Shown here: positions 17,769-26,115 of the stretch, one piece after another
Position numbering within the stretch: position 1 is the stretch's first letter
Layout of the letters: every line of letters begins with the position of its first letter
NCBI RefSeq assembly: GCF_958445495.1
Contig: NZ_CAUCSQ010000032.1
Span: forward strand, 1-50,345
Direction of reading: 5' to 3'
Length of the DNA stretch: 50,345 nucleotides
Origin: an uncultured Bacteroides sp.
Lineage (GTDB): Bacteria > Bacteroidota > Bacteroidia > Bacteroidales > Bacteroidaceae
The notes under the pieces: generated by a model
Told to the model about the DNA's origin: nothing
Seen by the model: only the letters and a program-made list of their open reading frames with translations
Databases searched by the model: none
Translations under genes and position numbers: made by a program

Positions 17769-20768
17769 TTAAAAGTTAAAGTTCAAACCCATGCTGAACG
17801 TACGTGAGATAGGGTAGCGGCTGCTGTCGATACCATTAACGTCAACCTCCGGGTCAAAGCCGGAATATCCGGTGATAGTCGCCACATTCTCGCAAGAGAA
17901 AGAGATGCGGGCATTTTCCAGTTGAATCTTTTGCATCCACTTTTTAGGCAGTGTATACGAAAGCGTAATGTTTTTCAGACGGAGGTAGGAACCGTTTTCC
18001 ACAAATCGGTCGGATACGCGGCAGTTCTGATTCGGGTCTCCCCAGATAGCACGCGGCATGGAGTTGCTTGTTCCTTCTCCCGTCCAGCGGTTCAGTACGG
18101 CTGTGGTCTGGTTGTAAGCGGCTGCCATTCCTTCGTTGTCTACATTGTTGGCATTATAAATCTTGTTTCCCGATACGCCTTGCAGGAACACGGAAAGTTC
18201 CCATCCCTTATAAGAGAAATTATTGCTTAGAGAGAAGAACCAGTTCGGGTTCGGGTTGCCGATAACGGTACGGTCTTCATCGTTGATAACTCCATCGTTA
18301 TTCAAGTCCCGGAAACGGATATCACCCGGAGCAGCGCCCGGTTGGGTAGCATGGCGGTTCACTTCATCCCAGTTCTGGAAAAGTCCGTCGGTCACGTATC
18401 CGTAGAACACATTAATCGGATAACCGGCTCTAAGCATAGTCACGTATGAATTCCCCATCTGGTTGATGAACATCGGAGTTTCGCTGTTCAAGTCCAGAAT
18501 TTCGTTCTTGTTATAAGTGGCTGTTAAGGCAGACTCCCAAGAGAAAAGTCCTTTCAGGTTGATAGTACGCAAGGTCATTTCCACCCCTTTGTTACGCATT
18601 TTGCCGGCATTGGTGAAAGTTTCGGTAGTATCTTCAAAACCGGAAGTGATAGGAATGGAAGCCTTCACCAACATATCTGCTGTCTTCTTGATATAAGCGT
18701 CCAGCGAAAGGTTGACGCGTGAATTGAACAGGCTCATGTCTACACCAAAGTTGGTCTGGCGCACTTCTTCCCAATGAATATTCGGATTGGAGAGAGTAGT
18801 AGATACCAAAGCGGTAGAATTGTTGTTGCCGAAAGGATAGACTCCAGTGTTATAGGAAGCAACAAAGCCGTAATTACCGATTTCCTGATTACCGGTCACA
18901 CCGTATCCGATACGCAGTTTGAGGTCATTCACCGGGAAGTTCTCTTTCGGAAACCAGTTTTCCTGGGAAATACGCCATGCCAGCGAAACGGAAGGGAATG
19001 TTCCCCAACGGTTGTTCTTACCGAAACGGGAAGAGCCGTCACGACGCACAGTAGCTGTAAGCAGGTATTTATCTTCGTAAGAATAGTTGAGACGTGCCAT
19101 CAGAGAGAGCAGTGCCCAGTCACTCTGGCTACCGCCAAGACTGTACATCTTCTCGCCGTTGTCCATCTCATGGATATTATCAAACATGAAGATATTCTTT
19201 TGAGCATTCAGATAATCATAGTTGTTCCACTGGGCGGAAGAACCTGCCATCACCCCTACCCGGTGTTTCTGCGCAAAAGTGTGGTCGAATACAAAATAAT
19301 TATCCCACAAATAGGTAAATGATTTGTTATCGCTCTTATAGCGGGAAGATTCTTCTACCGGATTCGGTTTCCAGTCGTAAGCCGGAGTAAAGTTGTCGAC
19401 AAACCAGAATTTAGCGTCATAACCGAATGTACTTTTCAACTTCAGCCATTTGGTAAAGGTGATCTCTCCGGTGATGTTTGCCAGAAAGTTATATCCTTTT
19501 GTTTCATTGGTCATCATGTGCAGCGTACCAATCGGGTTACGGATGCTTCCGTACCATTGCGCCTCCTGTCCGGGACCGCTCCAACTGCCGTCCTCATTCT
19601 TCACCGGTTGGGTGGGGAGTGCTTTCATCGCATCACCGATGCTATAAGTTCCTCCTTCTTTCACGTCCGTACTGAATGTCAGGTTGGTAGTGAATTTCAG
19701 CCATTTATTAACTTGGGCATCGCTATTTGCCTGAAAGTTGAAACGACGGTAATTAACGCTTTCCACAATACCGGACTGGTCAAGGAAACCACCGGACACA
19801 TAGTAATGTGCTTTTTCCGTACCACCGGAATAGCTAACCGAATAGCTTTGCTTCACTCCCGTGCGCAGCATTTCATCCAGCCAGTTCGTTCCTGTTCCCA
19901 ATAAAGAAGGGTCTGCCCAATAAGGGTTCGTATTATCGTCATTATTAGACAGCATATCATTGCTCAAAGCGGCATATTGCGCAGCGTTCAGCATATCGGG
20001 CACTTTAGTGGCATTCTGAATCGCCCAGTTAGCGTTTACCGTCACCTTTCCGGCACCCTCGGCACCACGTTTGCTGGTAATCATCACCACACCGTTCGCA
20101 CCACGCGAACCATAAATAGCTGTTGCCGAAGCATCTTTCAATACGTCCACCCGTTCTACATCGGCCATATTCAGAGCAGACAATCCCAAGTCGGTAGGTA
20201 TTCCGTCAATGACAATCAGCGGGTTACTGTTATTGATTGTTCCCAAGCCACGGATTTTAATGGTGACATTATCACCCGGCTTACCGGCATCGATAATCTG
20301 CACGCCGGACACCTTTCCCTGCATTGCCTGACCGATATTGGCCACCGGAGAGTCTTTAATGTCCTTCACTCCGACAGAAGATACCGCTCCGGTCAGATCG
20401 CTCTTTTTCATCGTTCCGTAACCCACTACTACAACTTCGTCCAATACTTCCGTATCTTCCTGCAAGGTTACTTTCAAAGCGTTTTTCCCGTTCACCGGGA
20501 CTGTCTGCATTTTATAGCCGACAAAAGAGATAGTCAGCGTGCTGTTAGTCGGAACGCTTAATGAGAAATTACCGTCTACATCGGTAATTGTACCGTTCGT
20601 TGTACCTTTTTCTACCACACTGGCACCGATCACCGGTTCACCCGTGGCATCTACGACATGTCCTTTTATTGAAATCTGTTGTGCGAATGCACTAAGAGAT
20701 AGGAACAAGCCCCACATTATTAGTAAGAGGCGGCGTTCAAAGCCTTTCGACTTCATACTCTGTTTCAT
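17769..20768 (-). CDS. SusC-family TonB-dependent importer (dextran PUL)
   Basis: A 999-residue outer-membrane transporter for oligosaccharides. I start at ATG 20768 (MKQSMKSKGFERRLLL), which gives a normal signal ending LSAFAQ. The longer in-frame reading to 20855 adds 29 unlike residues that reach the promoter. After the signal come a carboxypeptidase-D-like domain ('ISIKGHVVDATGEPVIGASV', about 33-110), the TonB-box-like 'EVVVVGYGT' and the plug ('GLGTINNSNPLIVIDGIPTD', 'SATAIYGSRGANGVVMITS'). The barrel ends SMGLNFNF. It is the first structural gene of the PUL and follows its own promoter and a possible activator site. The membrane-spanning regulator gene lies directly upstream on the same strand. 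Confidence 0.95.
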   Translation of the reverse strand: MKQSMKSKGFERRLLLIMWGLFLSLSAFAQQISIKGHVVDATGEPVIGASVVEKGTTNGTITDVDGNFSLSVPTNSTLTISFVGYKMQTVPVNGKNALKVTLQEDTEVLDEVVVVGYGTMKKSDLTGAVSSVGVKDIKDSPVANIGQAMQGKVSGVQIIDAGKPGDNVTIKIRGLGTINNSNPLIVIDGIPTDLGLSALNMADVERVDVLKDASATAIYGSRGANGVVMITSKRGAEGAGKVTVNANWAIQNATKVPDMLNAAQYAALSNDMLSNNDDNTNPYWADPSLLGTGTNWLDEMLRTGVKQSYSVSYSGGTEKAHYYVSGGFLDQSGIVESVNYRRFNFQANSDAQVNKWLKFTTNLTFSTDVKEGGTYSIGDAMKALPTQPVKNEDGSWSGPGQEAQWYGSIRNPIGTLHMMTNETKGYNFLANITGEITFTKWLKLKSTFGYDAKFWFVDNFTPAYDWKPNPVEESSRYKSDNKSFTYLWDNYFVFDHTFAQKHRVGVMAGSSAQWNNYDYLNAQKNIFMFDNIHEMDNGEKMYSLGGSQSDWALLSLMARLNYSYEDKYLLTATVRRDGSSRFGKNNRWGTFPSVSLAWRISQENWFPKENFPVNDLKLRIGYGVTGNQEIGNYGFVASYNTGVYPFGNNNSTALVSTTLSNPNIHWEEVRQTNFGVDMSLFNSRVNLSLDAYIKKTADMLVKASIPITSGFEDTTETFTNAGKMRNKGVEMTLRTINLKGLFSWESALTATYNKNEILDLNSETPMFINQMGNSYVTMLRAGYPINVFYGYVTDGLFQNWDEVNRHATQPGAAPGDIRFRDLNNDGVINDEDRTVIGNPNPNWFFSLSNNFSYKGWELSVFLQGVSGNKIYNANNVDNEGMAAAYNQTTAVLNRWTGEGTSNSMPRAIWGDPNQNCRVSDRFVENGSYLRLKNITLSYTLPKKWMQKIQLENARISFSCENVATITGYSGFDPEVDVNGIDSSRYPISRTFSMGLNFNF

Positions 20769-20842
20769 GTACATTAATTTAAAGTTAATATTAGGGTTAC
20801 TTTTGTTTTCGTTCTCTGTGTCATTGCTGAATGACCGTGAAA

Positions 20843-20875
20843 CAAAAGTATCCACATTTCATACTGCTTCTTAAA
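20843..20875 (-). promoter_or_regulatory. Promoter of the dextran PUL (susC)
   Basis: On the minus strand the -7 box is TACTTTTG (20843-20850). The -33 box is TTTA (20872-20875; consensus TTTG) after a 21-bp spacer. The transcript would start near 20836, giving a 5' leader of about 68 nt. An imperfect -33 box suits an activator-dependent promoter. Confidence 0.6.
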
Positions 20876-20892
20876 GCAGATAGCAAAAATAT

Positions 20893-20927
20893 AGTGATTT
20901 ATACAGTATCCCACAGTATAAACCACT
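20893..20927. promoter_or_regulatory. Possible activator-binding site upstream of the dextran PUL
   Basis: Inverted arms AGTGATTTATAC (20893-20904, counting from the A) and GTATAAACCACT (20916-20927) match at 11 of 12 positions around an 11-base spacer. The centre is about 75 bp upstream of the predicted transcription start. That is where an activator such as the SusR-like protein encoded next door would bind. Binding is inferred from position and symmetry only. Confidence 0.45.
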
Positions 20928-20979
20928 AAATATAAGAACGTTACAAAATAGAAGTCGGACTAAAAAAGTAGTGGTTTTC

Positions 20980-22629
20980 TTATTCTTCCACCTTCCCTAT
21001 TTGCATTACTTTAGCCTCAAATTCATCTCTTTCTCCCACAGCCTTGTTACGGACACGGGTCCGGTAATTATAAATGGTAGTGACGGAGTAGCGAAGGAAT
21101 TGCGCTATTTTAGTGCTGTCCGTAATTCCCAGGCGGATGAGAGCGAAGATACGAAGTTCGGTATTCAGTTGTTCTCCCGGTTTGGGTTGCATCGGTTCGG
21201 TAAGCAGGGCATTAAATTCCTCCACAAAACTGGGGAAGAGTTGCAGGAAAGTCACGTCGAAGTTCGCATAAAACTCTTTCAGTTCTTCATCAAGGAACTG
21301 GGAAGATTTAATAGCCTTATATAGTTCTTCCACCCTTCCGGCAGCGGCAATCTTATTCAGGGAACGGCGGTATAAATCCATCTTATCGAGATAAGTGGAA
21401 CATTGGTCCATGTATCTCCCGATATATTCCTCCTTGATATAGTTGGCTTCCGAAAGCGTATGATTCATTTCTTTCAGTTGCGAATTGGAATCGTGAAGTT
21501 CTTCGTTCAGTTCTTGCAGGAGCGTATTGGTATCGACCACTTCGCGGCGCGCAGCAGCTACCTTTTTCATCTGTTTATAGACAAAGAAAATGGCAACCAG
21601 CAAGAAAACGGAAAGCAGACTGATACATATCAACGAAACTTTCATCTCCTGTTGCTGACGTTTGGTTTTTAATTGATAGGCCTGGTCGATGATAGGAAAG
21701 ACCTGCGAGATTTCCAACGTACGGAGACGGGCATTGCAAAGGGTGGCATCCTCCAGGGAACATTTCAGATAGTTGTAGGCACGGTCGATGTCTCCTGCTT
21801 CATAAACAAGAGAAGCGAGTTTGCGCAAAGATACATATTCTTTTACTGCTGATTTCAAATCGGCAATAGCTGAAAGAGCCAGATAATGTTTTTGTCCTTC
21901 CTTATCTCCTTTCAACCGGCAACCCTCGGAAATCGTATAAGTAATCATTGCCTGTGCATGCTCATCCAGAGAAGGTTTACCGTAATATTCCGCCAGTATG
22001 CGGATAGCCTCGTCATATTGGGCATGCACAATACATTTATCCGCCATCACCAGCACATGTCCCAGCGAGTCGGAAGCATTGACTTGCAAAAGGGAGTCCC
22101 GATACAAATCCGTCATCCGGTAATATTCGTTCTTGGCTTCTTCCGTAACGGCATAATCGCCCATCAATCCGTAAATGGTACGGTATAAATGATAATAATA
22201 GCCATAAAGATAGCCGGGCAGGGTTTTCTTGTCAATCCCTCCCAATAATTCCAGCGCTTCTTTATACATCCCGGTAGTTCCCATCACTTCCGCCATATTC
22301 ATGGCGGAATCATCCAGATAATCCTGCTTATTCAGACGGCGCGCCAACTCCTCTTTCCGTTGGGCGTAGACAAAAGACGAATCCAGATTGTAAGCCCGGT
22401 ATTCATCGAAAAGGCGTCCGCAAAAACCGTACCGCTGCTTATCGGAAGCAGCCTCAACCAACAATCTCTTCAAGTCGGCGATACGCGCTTCCTTTTCCGC
22501 TCCATAAATCTGGCGGTTTTTAATGATAGCGTCAATCTCACGAAGCAACACGTCAGTACTCTTGTTATCTTTTGCATAAAGCAGGCCTGAAAGAAAAATT
22601 GCCACAAAAATCAGAATAACTTTTTTCAT
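20980..22629 (-). CDS. Membrane-spanning PUL regulator, SusR-like (DUF6377, TPR and HTH)
   Basis: A 549-residue regulator that should sense oligosaccharides in the periplasm and activate the PUL. The signal/anchor (MKKVILIFVAIFLSGLLYA) is followed by a helical TPR-type sensor (about 25-325). A transmembrane helix (about 330-352, 'VSLICISLLSVFLLVAIFFV') and a cytoplasmic coiled coil (about 355-400, 'LLQELNEELHDSNSQLKEMN') come next. A helical domain and a C-terminal helix-turn-helix finish the protein (about 500-535, 'TKIAQFLRYSVTTIYNYRTR'). This layout is that of DUF6377/SusR-type regulators. It lies directly upstream of the susC gene it probably controls. It is not a hybrid two-component system: no kinase or receiver motif is present. 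BT3091 next to the B. thetaiotaomicron dextran PUL is, from memory, the same type. Confidence 0.85.
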   Translation of the reverse strand: MKKVILIFVAIFLSGLLYAKDNKSTDVLLREIDAIIKNRQIYGAEKEARIADLKRLLVEAASDKQRYGFCGRLFDEYRAYNLDSSFVYAQRKEELARRLNKQDYLDDSAMNMAEVMGTTGMYKEALELLGGIDKKTLPGYLYGYYYHLYRTIYGLMGDYAVTEEAKNEYYRMTDLYRDSLLQVNASDSLGHVLVMADKCIVHAQYDEAIRILAEYYGKPSLDEHAQAMITYTISEGCRLKGDKEGQKHYLALSAIADLKSAVKEYVSLRKLASLVYEAGDIDRAYNYLKCSLEDATLCNARLRTLEISQVFPIIDQAYQLKTKRQQQEMKVSLICISLLSVFLLVAIFFVYKQMKKVAAARREVVDTNTLLQELNEELHDSNSQLKEMNHTLSEANYIKEEYIGRYMDQCSTYLDKMDLYRRSLNKIAAAGRVEELYKAIKSSQFLDEELKEFYANFDVTFLQLFPSFVEEFNALLTEPMQPKPGEQLNTELRIFALIRLGITDSTKIAQFLRYSVTTIYNYRTRVRNKAVGERDEFEAKVMQIGKVEE

Positions 22630-22651
22630 AGTGCCGTATGTATTATATCTG

Positions 22652-22659
22652 CAAAGATA
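22652..22659 (-). promoter_or_regulatory. -7 box of the PUL regulator gene
   Basis: TATCTTTG on the minus strand is a full match to TAnnTTTG, 23 bp before the ATG. No TTTG lies at the usual -33 distance. Confidence 0.5.
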
Positions 22660-23448
22660 AAAGTCTTTCAGAAACTTCCGGCTTTCAGGAGAAGATTATT
22701 GCAGGCAGAAAGAGCAATCTTCATTAAAAATAGGAAAACGGATTCATCATAAACATCATTTATTATATCTGTAACAATTACATTCATAATAATCGGCACG
22801 ACAATCATTAATCCCCCCTTTATCGTAGGCAAAGACGTATTTCCCCATCATTTGTGCAACTGTGAAGGGGAAACGGAGCAGTTGATACGTAACACTACAA
22901 ACGGTATTAATTGCTATCGGGAAAAACAGATAATAATCGGAGTCGCTTCAGGGAAATTTATAAAAGAGTACAGGCTAACGACTCCCGGTTCCGTTACAAG
23001 CTGTACCCAAAAGAATAGTGCAAAAGAATCCGCCCCCAAGAACAGAATCATTATGGAATATCCGACAAGCTATCGAGAATCCGGTCGCCAAGGAACTAAC
23101 AGGTTGCAACCCATAGAAACCCGCAGTTAAAAATAAAATCACACTCATGTTCGCAAAAGCACGGGCCAAACCGCATTGAAATAAACCTGCCGCATATTGC
23201 TCATGAAATTAAAACGTGTCATACCGATGCAACCTACCCCCACATCCCAAAGCTTTCAGCCGCATACCCTAACCTTTTTTCATACGAACCCTATTTCGTT
23301 CCACATCTGTTATCCTTCCGTTCCACAATTGTTTCCCTTTCGTCCCACAGATATGGAACTAAAAGACAACAATTGTGGAACGAAATATTTATAGTAAAAC
23401 AAAAGGCTAATTATAGTTGTCATTGATTTATTATCCCGCTTTCCTCCA
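22660..23448. other. Long gap between the regulator and the GH89 gene
   Basis: About 790 bp without a gene I can support. Open frames at 22852-23130 (+), 22975-23169 (-) and 23197-23394 (+) are short, overlap each other and show no family signature. The only clear structure is the phased GTTCCACA array at 23294-23385. Confidence 0.55.
23294..23385. repeat. Phased CGTTCCACA array with an inverted copy
   Basis: CGTTCCACA, CGTTCCACA and CGTCCCACA begin at 23297, 23319 and 23341, exactly 22 bp apart. An inverted copy TGTGGAACG ends at 23382. The middle copy and the inverted copy form 15-bp perfect arms, CGTTCCACAATTGTT (23319-23333) and its complement (23368-23382). This could be a protein-binding array or an intergenic repeat element. 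Confidence 0.8.
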
Positions 23449-25758
23449 CTACTCCTCTCCTAAGTTCTCGAACGTCTTGCCTTCTGTAATCTTATCGGCA
23501 GACATTTCTTCGGAATAATAATCTTTGGAGATTTCAAGATACTTTTTGAAAAGCCGTTTCACTGTTGCCAGCTCGTCTCCTTGAGTAACCGGAGTACGCG
23601 CCTTATGGCAAGTAGAGACAAAATTCATCTCCCAGTCAGCCATTTTATTGTAGAGCGCATTCGCGCGGAACGCTTCACGCCCGTAAATCTGCGGCAGTCC
23701 CTCTTCCACATACTCTTCTCCACGTTCCAGATAGCCCGACATCTCGTCATAAAACATTTTCCAACGTTTCAGATAGAAATTCTCAATCAGTCCGCTCCAC
23801 TCACGCCAAGAATAGTCAAAGATGTGCGGGTCGCCGTCCCCACCCCAGATAGTAACCAATGCGGTGGCATCTTTCTCCAACAGATTCTTTTCTGCCTCCG
23901 TTGTTCCCCAACTGCGGGCGTCGGTCAACCACTTATCAAAGTTGAACTCTTCACGGGTACGGAGAAGCACGTCCGTATCATGCATCAGTTCCAAAAAACG
24001 ATTGCTGTGCAGAAGAAACTCCTTACGGTCTTTCTTACGAAAAGCGTCCGCCGCACGCTTATGCATCGCCTGCCCCAGGTTAGTCATTATCTGGCGTTGC
24101 AAATCAACTAAGTCAAACCGATAAGGCTTGGAAGAGCCCAATCTATCCGATTCCTCCAAAAGCAACCTTTGCGCCTTCCATAACAACAACGGAGAATAAG
24201 GAATGCCCAACCCCTGATTCGGTCCCGACTTCTTTACATTCAACGCCGGACGGGCGGCAATGATTGAACTGCGCTCCGTACCGTTCGTCCCTTTCTGATA
24301 AGGACCTTCGAGCAAATACAGCCACGCCTGCGCCGTCTTTTCGGAGGGCATACCGTAACGACGCGCCGCATATCCCGCCAACCACTCTTCAATATTCACC
24401 TCCCCCGCATGAAGCGGCATTTCAAACGCCAGTTCATAAAAGACAGGATTCTGAATGATGGATTCCATGAAAAGCCCCGAACCGCATACATTGCCATATT
24501 TCGCATGAGCCTTTCCATACTGGTTGGAAGCTATCAGGTGCAAGTCACCATGCATATTGATACGCCCGCCGAAGTTATGCAGATTGCCCGCCACCACCGG
24601 ATATCCCCAGCACGGCTCGCCTTTGGCGCAACGTCCTCCGTTCAAATCCAGTATCAGCAAATCGGATTTGGGAACCGCTTTCACAATCGGCTCACGCAAA
24701 CTCCATGCCTGCATCGCCCATAACGCATTCGGGTCGAACGACTTAAAAAGACGATGGATAGCCTTGCCTACCGCATCCAAATACTCCGGAGTATCAACAG
24801 GAGGTCTTCCCTCGTGAAAAGGGTCAGCGGCATAAACGCCGTGTGCGCCGAACAGTTTCTTTTCCTCCTCCATGAAATCACGTCCGAAAGCCCGGAACAA
24901 TGAATCTGTCGGGTCAATCTGGGCAACCCCCTTGAAACCACACCATCCTCCTTTCATGCTGATGCCGGCTTTCGGAAATTTAGCCTTCATTTCACGGGGA
25001 ACATAACCGGAAAAGCCTTGCTGGATAGGTTGCATCCCCAACTCCAACTGCCGGTCAATCACCTGTTTCCCTAGCTTAATATGAGACTGTATCCATGACA
25101 ACGGCAAAGGACCGCCATAACTCTGTATATTCTGCATCCATTGCCAAGCGAAGTGAGCCGGCCCTGTCAGGCACGCTCGGGCTTCACTGTCGGTAAATCC
25201 GTACTTCAACAAGGTATTATACCACACAGCCTCTAACCCGACGACCGACAACGGCATATTGACGGAATTCATCGCCATATAATCCAACTCACGTTCCCAA
25301 CGTTTCCAATCCCACCAAGGAGCCGTATAGCTGAATGTGCAATAATTCATATATACGCGGTATTTTCCGTTAATGACATGCTTTCCCCGTTGCGATGCGA
25401 CCGGAGCGGGAAGCATTTCGGGAAGATTCAACTGGTCGCCGAACCAGGATACGTGAGCCCCGCAACTGTATTTCAAATACTGATTGTAAGCCGTAGCCAA
25501 CGAAACCGGGTTATTGCCGCGTAAAATAATACCGCCTTTCTCCCCCTCAATCTCATACACGTCTTGCCCGTCCGTCCCGGCAGGGATTAACTCCAGCACA
25601 AACTGTTCGCCATACCCCGGAGTAATCCGTTCTATCAAATCATAAGCGGCACGGATTCCGGGATTCTCCTTCTTGAACGCCGTACTCAGGAAGAAAAGCC
25701 CGATAACCAACAGATAACGGTAAACGGGCAGTACCGCACTGCATCCTGTCATTTTCAT
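23449..25758 (-). CDS. GH89 alpha-N-acetylglucosaminidase, exported
   Basis: A 769-residue homologue of human NAGLU that removes terminal alpha-linked GlcNAc, as found on gastric-type mucin O-glycans and heparan sulphate. A hydrophobic export signal (about 11-28, 'VYRYLLVIGLFFLSTAF') is followed by a small N-terminal domain (to about 115). The catalytic barrel has 'NYCTFSYTAPWWDWKRWERE' (about 138-157), 'LTGPAHFAWQWMQN', 'YAADPFHEGRPP' (Glu316) and 'GLFMESIIQNPVFYELAFE' (Glu432). The two Glu residues match the positions of the family's catalytic pair. The C-terminal part is all-helical. No SusC/D pair is attached, so it may use products from another locus. The signal could be read as Sec or a membrane anchor. 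Confidence 0.93.
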   Translation of the reverse strand: MKMTGCSAVLPVYRYLLVIGLFFLSTAFKKENPGIRAAYDLIERITPGYGEQFVLELIPAGTDGQDVYEIEGEKGGIILRGNNPVSLATAYNQYLKYSCGAHVSWFGDQLNLPEMLPAPVASQRGKHVINGKYRVYMNYCTFSYTAPWWDWKRWERELDYMAMNSVNMPLSVVGLEAVWYNTLLKYGFTDSEARACLTGPAHFAWQWMQNIQSYGGPLPLSWIQSHIKLGKQVIDRQLELGMQPIQQGFSGYVPREMKAKFPKAGISMKGGWCGFKGVAQIDPTDSLFRAFGRDFMEEEKKLFGAHGVYAADPFHEGRPPVDTPEYLDAVGKAIHRLFKSFDPNALWAMQAWSLREPIVKAVPKSDLLILDLNGGRCAKGEPCWGYPVVAGNLHNFGGRINMHGDLHLIASNQYGKAHAKYGNVCGSGLFMESIIQNPVFYELAFEMPLHAGEVNIEEWLAGYAARRYGMPSEKTAQAWLYLLEGPYQKGTNGTERSSIIAARPALNVKKSGPNQGLGIPYSPLLLWKAQRLLLEESDRLGSSKPYRFDLVDLQRQIMTNLGQAMHKRAADAFRKKDRKEFLLHSNRFLELMHDTDVLLRTREEFNFDKWLTDARSWGTTEAEKNLLEKDATALVTIWGGDGDPHIFDYSWREWSGLIENFYLKRWKMFYDEMSGYLERGEEYVEEGLPQIYGREAFRANALYNKMADWEMNFVSTCHKARTPVTQGDELATVKRLFKKYLEISKDYYSEEMSADKITEGKTFENLGEE

Positions 25759-26002
25759 AGTTATTCTTTTTTGTCGGCTAAGATAAAGAATATTTTTGAA
25801 AACTTGTTACAGGAAAAAAGAAATTGGCAAAGAAACCACGCCATATACACCACGGTCTGAAAAAACGGTCTTTATCCGTCACCGACCACTTCAACGACTG
25901 TATTTTTTCCGAATACGGTTCCCAATATATTTAAAAATGAACTTTTCCCAATGAGAACATCAAAAAAACACATAAACCTACCGACAACAAAAAATATTTT
26001 TA

Positions 26003-26010
26003 TACCTTTG
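26003..26010 (+). promoter_or_regulatory. -7 box of the alpha/beta hydrolase gene
   Basis: TACCTTTG followed by ACAC matches TAnnTTTG exactly. Transcription would start near 26017. This argues for the start at 26116 rather than the longer open frame from 25951, which would include the promoter. Confidence 0.5.
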
Positions 26011-26115
26011 ACACTAGGTAACGAGAGCGACCCGTTGCGTTTAGCACACCGTAAACGTTACAGAACAGCCCCCTGCCATTCCAATATCCATTATCTGACA
26101 AACAGCAAATATCTT

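Noticed and set aside
22975..23169. 64-codon hydrophobic frame on the minus strand
   Set aside because: It overlaps a plus-strand frame of similar quality, and neither has a promoter or family signature.
25951..26115. N-terminal extension of the alpha/beta hydrolase
   Set aside because: A good -7 box lies inside it (26003-26010), and the residues are not family-like; the gene is started at 26116.
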